From Lysinibacillus contaminans (GTDB lineage Bacteria; Bacillota; Bacilli; Bacillales_A; Planococcaceae), in assembly GCF_001278945.1 (NCBI RefSeq), contig NZ_LGRV01000003.1:2108001-2172000 (forward strand): a stretch of DNA of 64,000 bases, written 5' to 3'. Below the pieces are notes generated by a model, which ran no database searches, was not told where the DNA came from, and worked only from the letters and a program-made list of their open reading frames with translations. Both the position numbers and the translations under genes were made by a program. Of the stretch, positions 57,013 through 64,000 are shown one piece after another (positions within the stretch are counted from its first letter, which is position 1; each line of letters starts with the position of its first letter).

Positions 57013-57704
57013 ATGTGTTAAAAGGAAGCTTTTACGTCTTTTTTCAAAGCTATAAAAAGCAAAATATCATTTTCTGGTGCATTTTGTTTTCCATTGTCTT
57101 TCTATCGTTTTTTTTAGATTCATTTTTTGGTAAGTATATTTCTTTTGCCATCACGATTTCCATTCCTGTTTATATTTTTTACAGCACCATGGCTTCGAAG
57201 ATTTTAAATAGAACAATGCCGTATTTTTTAAAACTTGGTTTGAGTCGTATACAATATGTATTACATTTAGGCCTATTTTTTCTTGCTTGGAGTATTGCCG
57301 GCGCTTTCATTATTGCTTGTACGCATGAAATCATCACATTCTTTTCTGAACTGTTAGACGTGAAAGATATCATCATCATTCATCCCGTTTTACTCTTTGA
57401 TACTACCCAACCATTTATGCTTATTGTTGCTTTAGACTTTGTATTACTTTTGTTCTGCCTAATTTCTGGGTTGTTACTAAATGTGGTCTTTTATCGTTTA
57501 GGGACAATCGGGGGCTACAGTTTTATTGGGATTCTTGCTTTAATTCCGATTGTTATGGTCATTTTCGAATGGTATACACCACTTTTTGAGGTACTGTCAA
57601 AAGCTTCGGTTTTCTCAATACTAAGCAGTTTGCTACTCATGACCTTCTTGATCTACAGTGTGATTACAGGCGCATTACGAAAAGCTTCGGCGATTCCTGC
57701 ATAA
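57009..57704 (+). CDS. ABC transporter permease
   Basis: The 231-residue protein has six hydrophobic segments and no soluble domain. ATGA overlap with the ATPase gene marks it as its partner. Sequence is too divergent to name a substrate. Confidence 0.85.
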   Translation: MNVLKGSFYVFFQSYKKQNIIFWCILFSIVFLSFFLDSFFGKYISFAITISIPVYIFYSTMASKILNRTMPYFLKLGLSRIQYVLHLGLFFLAWSIAGAFIIACTHEIITFFSELLDVKDIIIIHPVLLFDTTQPFMLIVALDFVLLLFCLISGLLLNVVFYRLGTIGGYSFIGILALIPIVMVIFEWYTPLFEVLSKASVFSILSSLLLMTFLIYSVITGALRKASAIPA

Positions 57705-57807
57705 CGTTTCACCCTATACAAAATATGCAGAAAAAACATCTAAGAATTGAATCCTGGCCATAAGATATAAGGTTATAAGAAAATTTTCCATGAAGGGAAT
57801 CGACCTA

Positions 57808-58524
57808 GTGAATAAAAAGATTGGTTTTACAATCGTTGGATTAGAATTTCTTTTGATGTTTTTCTATGTTTTAAATGGAGCCTATGTATCAATTACACAA
57901 CCTTCTAGCCCATTTTTACAGTTTGTCATGCTGATACCACTAGCAATAGGGCTCTTTATGTACATTGCTTCCAAAAAGAAGTGGGACCATTACTTCTTTA
58001 GAAAGATCGATAAAGAAAGTATTTTAATAGTCTCACCACTTCTTCTTGTTTTATGTATTGTTTTAATAAGCTCTAAAGGCTTAAATTTTGAATCAATTAC
58101 TGATTTACTATTCATGTTCATCATGCAGATGTTCGTCGTTGCATTTATTGAGGAAACTGTTTTTAGAGGAATCATGCTTCGGATGCTGTTAGCGAAAGGT
58201 ACGTTTACAGCAATTTGGATTTCTAGCATACTTTTTGGCGTGACACATTCTTTACAGCTTCTTGGTGGCCAATCGGTTGAAGATACAGTCATACAAATTG
58301 TTTATGCGCTGCTAGTAGGGCTTGTTCTTTCTTTACTCATCATGGATGGTCATTCAATTATTATGACTATTCTATTCCATGGCTTTAACAACTTTTTCAA
58401 TTTTATGGGCAATGAAGAGAGTTCTATGATGTCCGCATCTATCATTATTTTTGTTCTATTTGTATATACGATTTTCCTTTGGAGACGTGTGAAGAAAAAA
58501 GTGCATTTTCAAGTGCAAATATAA
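57808..58524 (+). CDS. CPBP-family intramembrane metalloprotease
   Basis: The protein has about seven or eight membrane segments and the CPBP (Abi) motifs: EETVFRG with the two glutamates and arginine, ILFGVTHS with the histidine, and HGFNNFFN. A GTG at 57808 follows GAAGGG by 10 nt and is preferred; an ATG at 57790 lacks a site. It lies downstream of the ABC genes by about 100 nt. Such proteins can act in bacteriocin immunity or protein processing. Confidence 0.85.
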   Translation: MNKKIGFTIVGLEFLLMFFYVLNGAYVSITQPSSPFLQFVMLIPLAIGLFMYIASKKKWDHYFFRKIDKESILIVSPLLLVLCIVLISSKGLNFESITDLLFMFIMQMFVVAFIEETVFRGIMLRMLLAKGTFTAIWISSILFGVTHSLQLLGGQSVEDTVIQIVYALLVGLVLSLLIMDGHSIIMTILFHGFNNFFNFMGNEESSMMSASIIIFVLFVYTIFLWRRVKKKVHFQVQI

Positions 58525-58543
58525 CATCGTGAATAGCAAACAA

Positions 58544-58590
58544 TGCCAAGGCTACTCACTATTGCACTTGGCACTTTTAATTTTATAGGT
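58544..58590 (+). terminator. Terminator after the CPBP gene
   Basis: TGCCAAG (58544-58550) pairs with CTTGGCA (58567-58573), followed by CTTTTAATTTTAT. Confidence 0.65.
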
Positions 58591-58675
58591 TGAACATTAG
58601 AATCTAGATATTATTCGCTCACGCATAGATTAGCCTTTGGAGAGGCTCTTCTAGCCGTTTCTAACTTATTTCTAT

Positions 58676-59428
58676 CTAGTTATTCGATCTTGCATACCAA
58701 GTATCAGCATTGGAAAATAGGATTTTCTCAGCTGCTTTTGCATCAAATGTCTGTTGAATCAGGTCAATGTCCGTTACATGGAAGGGACGCTTTGCACGTG
58801 TGGATGGCAAATCCGTGCCAAACATTAAGGCATCGGGATTCGCCTTATATATTTCCTCCATGGCCTGTACGACATTGACCTCGACTCGCCCAAAGCCAGT
58901 TGCTTTCACACGAACCCCCTGCTCCACAAGCTGTACTAAATGCGGTAAACCCGCCTCCGATAAACCTAAATGATCAATTGAAATCGCCGGTAACTGCTGA
59001 AGAATTGGTGCAATTTCCGGTAATTCCTGCGCATCGATATACAGCTCACTATGCCAACCGACCAAATCAAACACGCGTCTCGCAAAATAATCAAGCTTCG
59101 AAATATCCATCGAACCACCACGTTTGATATTGAAACGTAACGCCCTCACACCCTTGTCATGCAGCCCCAAAATTTCTTCATCTGTAACAGTGTAAGGCAA
59201 TTGCGTTACTCCATAAAAAGTCGGGCCCATTAGCGCAAGTGCTTTTACTAAATACCCCTGATCAAAGCCTTGAAACGAACCCGAAACAATTGCTCCACCC
59301 GCTACATTGAAGTTAGCTGTTTCACGTAAATAATCTTCCACCACATAACTCGGTGGTATGTATCCTTGATTCTCAGAAATCGGAAAATCAAAATCAATGA
59401 TATGAAAGTGTGCGTCAAAAATCTTCAT
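58676..59428 (-). CDS. Amidohydrolase-2 family metal-dependent hydrolase
   Basis: The 250-residue TIM-barrel protein has the N-terminal FDAHFHI metal motif, GVRALRFNIKRGG, ISIDHLG histidine and the C-terminal FGTDLPS aspartate. The family includes lactonase-like and decarboxylase-like enzymes; the substrate cannot be told. Single gene. Confidence 0.82.
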   Translation of the reverse strand: MKIFDAHFHIIDFDFPISENQGYIPPSYVVEDYLRETANFNVAGGAIVSGSFQGFDQGYLVKALALMGPTFYGVTQLPYTVTDEEILGLHDKGVRALRFNIKRGGSMDISKLDYFARRVFDLVGWHSELYIDAQELPEIAPILQQLPAISIDHLGLSEAGLPHLVQLVEQGVRVKATGFGRVEVNVVQAMEEIYKANPDALMFGTDLPSTRAKRPFHVTDIDLIQQTFDAKAAEKILFSNADTWYARSNN

Positions 59429-59450
59429 AAACTCTCCCCTTACATTCAGT

Positions 59451-59750
59451 TTAATCTTTCCAAAATAATATTAATACGACTATCCACGAAACTACTGTCG
59501 CCTTCAGGAATAATTCTTTTGTCTTTTTTGCTTGCCGCTCATTATCCCTCATGGTAATTTGAATGAATTTACGTACACCAAGCCCGATGCTCCAAGCAAC
59601 GACGAACAATAAAAATAACGTTGCTACAAATTTCACATTTGGAAATGCTTCTTCGGATGTCGAATAGATAATTCCATTTAAACCGAAATACAAAAATGCA
59701 ATAATCACTAACAAATAACCACTTAATATCAGCTTACTTTTATTAGGCAT
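59451..59750 (-). CDS. Small three-pass membrane protein
   Basis: The 99-residue protein has three hydrophobic segments (about residues 8-28, 40-60 and 80-96) and a charged loop RDNERQAKKTKEL. GGGGGA precedes the ATG at 59750; the frame to 59804 is not supported. No family recognised. First of a run of small membrane genes. Confidence 0.6.
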   Translation of the reverse strand: MPNKSKLILSGYLLVIIAFLYFGLNGIIYSTSEEAFPNVKFVATLFLLFVVAWSIGLGVRKFIQITMRDNERQAKKTKELFLKATVVSWIVVLILFWKD

Positions 59751-59839
59751 TATTGATCCCCCTATTGCCCGAAAAAAGTATTTTTCCACGAAAATATAAC
59801 TCACAGCGCCTTCGCTGATTCGAGCGTTCTTTATTCACA

Positions 59840-60151
59840 TTAGATTTCTTCTTTCTTCCACCTATAAAAATTATAAAACAGTTGTAAGAAGAAGCCTGAT
59901 AAAAACAAAATAAAAATTATAAGATTTTCGTAAATTTGCAAATCAGCGAATATGTTTATCGAAATAAGCGCAAGAAAAATTAAAGGAAGATTCCATAAAG
60001 TACGCATCATTTTCTTACGATAACTTAATCTGTAGTAAATAAACTCAAATCCATTATCTACTTTTTCTTTGTTCCTAAAAAAAAACGAAACAATTCCGCT
60101 AACTCCAAACCCTATAATAATTGGAATAATGGCATTTAGTAATATGGACAA
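59840..60151 (-). CDS. Small membrane protein
   Basis: The 103-residue protein has an N-terminal hydrophobic segment and two more in the C-terminal half. TTG start after AGGGGT. Its start overlaps the end of the small lipoprotein frame at 60136. Unknown function. Confidence 0.6.
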   Translation of the reverse strand: MSILLNAIIPIIIGFGVSGIVSFFFRNKEKVDNGFEFIYYRLSYRKKMMRTLWNLPLIFLALISINIFADLQIYENLIIFILFLSGFFLQLFYNFYRWKKEEI

Positions 60152-60298
60152 ATTTCTACCCCTAACTTTAAAGGATACTCTTCAAAATTTTCTTCACGTG
60201 CATCTTTAATAGTATTTTCATAAATTTTTTCTATGTCTTCTTGATTGCAAACCGTTACTATCATTACTAGCAACATCCACCATAGTCGTTTTTTCCAA
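60136..60298 (-). pseudogene. Short lipoprotein-like gene, probably frameshifted
   Basis: From an ATG at 60276 a frame of 46 codons reads LLVMIVTVCNQEDIEKIYENT and ends EICPYY. A better start is TTG at 60298, 8 nt after GGGG, which would give a signal peptide with lipobox VTVC, but it is out of frame by one base in a run of six A (minus strand) near 60290. So either the short ATG form is used or the gene carries a homopolymer shift. Confidence 0.5.
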
Positions 60299-60341
60299 CG
60301 TTTATACCCCTTTCAAGTTATAGCTTTTAGTGACAGTAGTT

Positions 60342-60566
60342 TTATCTCATCATTTCACTGTATATGTATAGGTTATAAAAAGCCGGCACAAGTAGCGCAA
60401 CTGCTAGACAAAATACTGCAGCTAATTTAGATTGTTTGATCAATCGCTCATCGTTGTTTTTCAGATGTTGAAAGAAAGTTAATACAGAGTAAAGGCAAAG
60501 TAATATAAAAATTATTGAAAGAATGCTCACCCAGTTTGCTGCACCAAATAAATTTAAATTCCCCAT
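60342..60566 (-). CDS. Small two-pass membrane protein
   Basis: The 74-residue protein has two hydrophobic segments (residues ~12-32 and 48-68). AAGGAGG lies before the ATG at a good distance, so translation is likely. No family recognised. Confidence 0.65.
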   Translation of the reverse strand: MGNLNLFGAANWVSILSIIFILLCLYSVLTFFQHLKNNDERLIKQSKLAAVFCLAVALLVPAFYNLYIYSEMMR

Positions 60567-60606
60567 AAAAACACCTCCTTATTTTTGAAAGATAAATACT
60601 TGATTA

Positions 60607-61043
60607 TTACAGAGCCATTTTTTCTAGAGTCTTATAATCCTTTGTTCTGCTCATTTCAATGTTATTTCTTTTGGCGTACATCTTCAATTGGTAAAAAACT
60701 TCAAGCGGGCTAAATAACATTATACGTATATTCCAGCCCTTATGTAATTTCACAATGGCTAGTTGCGTAGTCCAACCTGCACATTTGAAATGGATTGCCT
60801 GTACATCCTGCGCGTTGACTTGTTTTTCATACATTAAAAAGTTGAGAAATTTGATTCGATATCGTAACGTTTGTTCATCTATTTCAAATTCATACTTCAC
60901 AAATAACAAAAGCACACAGAAAAGAGCTAGTAGTACTACCAATGTCATAAAAATTAGGTTCCCAAGCTAAAGAGGAAAAATATTAAATCAAACCCAAGGA
61001 GATACACGAACAACTGCTTTTGCGAAGTGGCTTTATATATCAA
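60607..61043 (-). pseudogene. PH-domain-like membrane protein with a frameshift
   Basis: The frame 60607-60948 gives a 113-residue protein with one membrane segment and a PH-like part (FEIDEQTLRYRIKFLNFLMYEKQVN). A second frame begins at TTG 61043 after GGGGG, reads IYKATSQKQLFVYLLGFDL and one hydrophobic helix, and stops near 60965. Joining the two by one base gives a usual two-helix N-terminus. This suggests one gene broken by a single indel near 60960. Confidence 0.6.
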
Positions 61044-61088
61044 ATAATCCCCCTTTAATATTTACTACAACCGGATTGTAATCTTGAA

Positions 61089-61712
61089 CTAATGCTCGCT
61101 TGATTCAGCGGATATTGCTTCTTTAAATGAGCAGCGCACCAAATACACAACAGGGTAATCCTTTAATTCGCTTACTAATGCCGCTGGATTGTTGTTTAAA
61201 TCCCCCCAGCTTGTTTGAAAGCTGAGTGTATCTTCTGCGTAAATAATTTGGCCAATCGCCATATCTTCCGTTAGTGTAGTAACAGCTGGTAAAAGTGAGC
61301 TATGTCCGGATGCTCCACTGTCTGGCAATTCAATGAGATTCTCCCCTGTACCAATGTAAGACTCACCTATAACGGATGTTCGGACAATAGCATTTCTACT
61401 TTCCGGAACTTTCCGAACCGAAACGAGTATTTGTCGGTCTTCAAAAATCTCCGTCCCAACTCCGCCTTTGGAATCATCTGACAACTGTCCGTATTCATAC
61501 TTTTCAAGCCATACATCTAGCTGCCCTCCTCGCTCATCTACTGTAACATCGTATGTAAAAATTATTTCGCCAGCAGCAGCTTTCAATAAATTTTCTTCTC
61601 GTTTTGTTAATTGTGCATTCATAATTGTATTGCCCTTCGTTTTTGTTATGTCTTCATTTTGGCAAGCCACTAATAAGATTCCCATTAAAATACACCAAAA
61701 TATTTTTTTCAA
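61089..61712 (-). CDS. Lipoprotein of unknown function
   Basis: With TTG at 61712 (GGAGGG 9 nt before) the 207-residue protein starts KKIFWCILMGILLVACQNED, a clear lipoprotein signal with lipobox LVAC. The mature part is beta-rich and contains GEIIFTYDVTVDERGG and GTGENLIELPDSG. The longer frame to 61859 would bury this signal and is rejected. It follows the DUF4362 lipoprotein gene by 28 nt. Confidence 0.75.
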   Translation of the reverse strand: MKKIFWCILMGILLVACQNEDITKTKGNTIMNAQLTKREENLLKAAAGEIIFTYDVTVDERGGQLDVWLEKYEYGQLSDDSKGGVGTEIFEDRQILVSVRKVPESRNAIVRTSVIGESYIGTGENLIELPDSGASGHSSLLPAVTTLTEDMAIGQIIYAEDTLSFQTSWGDLNNNPAALVSELKDYPVVYLVRCSFKEAISAESSEH

Positions 61713-61740
61713 TGCTTCTATCCCTCCAATTCGATGCCAT

Positions 61741-62178
61741 TTACTTTTTTGCCTCTGGAATTTCAAGAAGAACATAGTCTGTATTTTGCGAACAACCAGT
61801 AATATAGTATTCCTCTTTGCCTTGTTCATTAACTTTACTAATGATCTCCGTACAAACATCGGAATCTATCCCTTTATCATTTCCGCCAAATGCATCATTT
61901 GAATTATCATAAGAATATTGAATCTTTTCACCGTCATATTGTAAATCCTCAAATATTGGGTCACCTTCAATTGTATACGACGTCACTCGAACAGCATCTT
62001 CTTTATTGGTAGATACGTTATTTAAAAATTGCTCAAACCTGTCTAGACTATGTACTCCTTTTGGAGAAAAGGTAATATCTCCTCTTTTAATTGCTTCTGT
62101 CGAGTCATATGCGCCACTGTTTGAACAGCCAGCTAGTGTCATCAATACTAACAGTGTAAATAGCAATAGTTTGTACAT
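61741..62178 (-). CDS. DUF4362-type lipoprotein
   Basis: The 145-residue protein has a lipoprotein signal (YKLLLFTLLVLMTLAGCSNS) and a domain with AIKRGDITFSPKGVHSL, VTSYTIEGDPIFEDLQYDG and YDNSNDAFGG, which I recognise as DUF4362. Function unknown. AGGAGG lies 6 nt before the ATG at 62178. Likely co-transcribed with the next lipoprotein gene. Confidence 0.78.
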   Translation of the reverse strand: MYKLLLFTLLVLMTLAGCSNSGAYDSTEAIKRGDITFSPKGVHSLDRFEQFLNNVSTNKEDAVRVTSYTIEGDPIFEDLQYDGEKIQYSYDNSNDAFGGNDKGIDSDVCTEIISKVNEQGKEEYYITGCSQNTDYVLLEIPEAKK

Positions 62179-62345
62179 CAAATACCTCCTAGGTCTCTCA
62201 TACAAATGAGTTCGATATTAAAATATACAGAAATTGCAAATACCGAAGTGGTCAATATATTCATCTTAAGACAGACTTGTCGATCAAATTTGAGAAAACT
62301 TGTTTTCATGTGCCATCCCCTTTTATTGAAGACTACTTCTGCTTA

Positions 62346-62663
62346 CTAATTTTTATTGACACTCATAAAGCCTGAATCTTGTAATACATAATTCTCTTTA
62401 TACATTTCAGGGTATTTGAATGAGTAAGAAATTTGTTGTTCCGTTTCATTTGTAACGGTAATTATTGTTTCATCTAAACGCTCTCGCAGGAATAAGCTCT
62501 CTTTTACTGCTTCCTCCAAACCATGTTTACGATGATGCTCAATCAAACTATCTATGTTCTGTCTAATTAGCTGTATATCTTCCATTGTGGTTTCACGGAT
62601 TGCTGTTTTTTTCACAGCTAGTAATTTTTCAATCTGTTCTCGAGTAAGGAAATCATTTGTCAT
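62346..62663 (-). CDS. Small helical protein of unknown function
   Basis: The 105-residue soluble protein is mostly helical at the N-terminus (LTREQIEKLLAVKKTAIRE) with a beta-like C-terminal part (ETEQQISYSFKYPE). GGGAGG precedes the ATG. No family recognised. Confidence 0.6.
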   Translation of the reverse strand: MTNDFLTREQIEKLLAVKKTAIRETTMEDIQLIRQNIDSLIEHHRKHGLEEAVKESLFLRERLDETIITVTNETEQQISYSFKYPEMYKENYVLQDSGFMSVNKN

Positions 62664-63062
62664 AATAGTTGCCTCCCATTTTAGAATATTCCTCCTTGCA
62701 AAACGAACAGCTTACAAACATTTTAAAACCTCAGATAAGATATTCCATAAATATTCCAAAATACCTTTTAAATCTAAAATTTGTCCACCTACACATCGTC
62801 AAATTCAACAATTAGTTACAACAATCACTCGAACACCATTCGTTAATTCCAACAGATTTTTCAATATTACTCTTACAATCCAAAAGACGTATCGTGTAAC
62901 TAGGTAAGTCCCAATATGCAATCCTAGGACGTTTGCAATCATTCATTCTCCACTAATAATGAATTTTAATACCCTATTTTTTTCTCTGTATAATCAAAAC
63001 TAAGAACATGGAAATATTTGTTTAGTGAATAAATTGAAGTAAGGTACTTGAGGAGAATCGGT
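62664..63062. other. Non-coding stretch
   Basis: No supported gene, hairpin or repeat was seen on either strand, apart from the ribosome binding site GAGGAGA just before 63063. Confidence 0.4.
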
Positions 63063-63364
63063 ATGGGAGAGAACCTAACAATTGAGGAACGAGAGTCAAA
63101 TCTGCCATGGTATTTAAAGCGTGGATGGTCAACATTTTTTGCCTTCATTTGTGCCCCGGTTGCACAAATTATTTTGCTATTTCATTTAAATAACGTGGGT
63201 AAGCAAACCAGATGGACTGTTTTTTTGGTGGCGATATTCGGTGGGCTGTGGTTGTTAAACTTTGTACCCGCAATCCATTTACAATTTTCATTACGTTGGT
63301 ATTTTTCGGGTTTACAACACTACTTTTATTTATGAAGTTACTTGGTGCGGAAAAGATTGAGTAA
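63063..63364 (+). pseudogene. Small membrane protein gene with a probable frameshift
   Basis: From ATG 63063 (AGGAG upstream) a 90-codon frame runs to 63335 with two hydrophobic segments (TFFAFICAPVAQIILLFHL, WTVFLVAIFGGLWLLNFVP). After about 63270 the other frame reads IFITLVFFGFTTLLLFMKLL and ends AEKIE at 63364, a better third membrane segment. A one-base indel near 63270 is likely. Family unknown. Confidence 0.5.
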
Positions 63365-64000
63365 GTGTGAGAAGGTTGTCATAGCTCACGATTAACGATT
63401 CTACTTCAAAATTAAATAACTTTCTTATTTCAAAAAATCGGACTCAACTCCAAAACATGTACTTACACTCTTTTAACAATCAAGATGCTCCTTTTGGCAT
63501 TCTACTAAAATATCTTCATTCTTAGGTATTCGTCAAAAAACATTGCATTCGCACTTTCAAATACAAACGAAAACACCTGAAAAATACAAAAACAACACAA
63601 AATAGAGCTATTTCCTCTCCGCTGATCAAGCTACAAAATAATACATACAGGACAATAGACTTATGTTTTTTCTGATAAAACAAGCTATAAAATGCTGCAT
63701 TCAATCAGAAAATACATTTTATATTCATTTTTTCTTTCAAATGGATTATAAAAAAAGCATCTGGACCTTATCATATTGTTCCCATTTCATGATTGACTTG
63801 TCATCTACTTTCTTAAAAACACCGCCAAGTACTCCTTTTATTTAGAGTAACCAGCGAGGAACATCCATCTGTCTATCAATGAAATAATGCTACCGAAAAA
63901 GACAAAAGAAGTGTGTTGGAAATACACTGTAATGTCTGTATATCAAGGCTTCGATCCGAAGAATCTCCTCTGCATCCTTTTGAAAAATTAGAGCAGCCAA
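63365..64000. other. Gene-poor end of the window with coding scraps
   Basis: No intact gene. On minus, 63840-63750 reads KGVLGGVFKKVDDKSIMKWE and 64000-63900 reads LAALIFQKDAEEILRIEALI before stops; these may be pieces of a decayed gene that continues past the window edge. Confidence 0.3.

Overview
This window reads as a chromosomal segment of a low-GC, endospore-forming Bacillales bacterium, most likely Lysinibacillus or a close relative. The evidence is the sporulation genes (spoIIAA-spoIIAB-sigF, spoVAF, sirA), strongly Bacillus-like gene orders (yqkD/yqkE/yqkF/nudF/fur/xerD/deoB and lexA/yneA/yneB/ynzC/tkt/sirA/yneF), strong purine-rich ribosome binding sites, and a large type IV pilus locus. 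No rRNA, tRNA or CRISPR array was seen. The assignment comes from gene order and remembered family sequences; no search was run.

Layout. 1-4.3 kb: lysA (3' end outside the window), spoVAF and the spoIIA operon, all on the minus strand. 4.4-4.7 kb: a terminator and a 127-bp palindromic repeat. 4.7-10.0 kb: pdp-deoB, xerD, fur, a SpoIIM-like membrane gene and nudF. 10.1-14.5 kb: yqkF-vanZ on plus, a 21-bp tandem array, yqkE and a thiolase on minus, yqkD on plus. 14.5-16.1 kb: luxS, a small membrane gene, yneF and sirA. 16.3-21.1 kb: a lia-type cell-envelope stress operon (liaI, liaH, an intervening alpha/beta hydrolase, liaF, liaS, liaR), then a second 21-bp array and an LCP-family gene. 22.2-22.9 kb: a highly structured non-coding stretch at the 3' side of tkt. 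22.9-27.1 kb: tkt, ynzC, yneB and yneA diverging from lexA across an intergenic region dense in SOS-box-like sites. 27.1-40.8 kb: a type IV pilus locus with a minus-strand arm (VanW/G5 protein, pilB, pilT, pilC, pilin, pilM, pilN, pilO, prepilin peptidase), a plus-strand arm of two minor pilins and a PilX-like protein, and a decayed coding relic between them. 40.9-46.4 kb: an Rpn-family pseudogene, cstA, a DUF2339 membrane protein, an orphan phage-type holin and an unknown gene. 47.4-50.6 kb: pflA and pflB, flanked on both sides by IS3 transposase debris. 51.4-55.0 kb: yfmQ, a nitrilase, an aminotransferase fragment and a MocR-type regulator, then a second copy of the palindromic repeat. 55.7-58.5 kb: a YtrA-type GntR regulator, an ABC transporter and a CPBP protease gene. 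58.7-63.4 kb: an amidohydrolase and a run of small membrane proteins and lipoproteins, three of which look frameshifted.

How the genes work together. The core genes cover entry into sporulation (sigma-F switch, SirA), SOS arrest of division (LexA/YneA), envelope stress (Lia, LCP), nucleoside salvage and pentose metabolism (Pdp, DeoB, Tkt) and mixed-acid fermentation (PflAB). The pilus locus is a complete-looking type IV pilus machine with its own retraction ATPase.

The least explained signals are two arrays of an 11-bp near-palindrome spaced at exactly 21 bp (7 and 6 units) downstream of two unrelated plus-strand genes, and the stacked hairpins and possible pseudoknot downstream of tkt.
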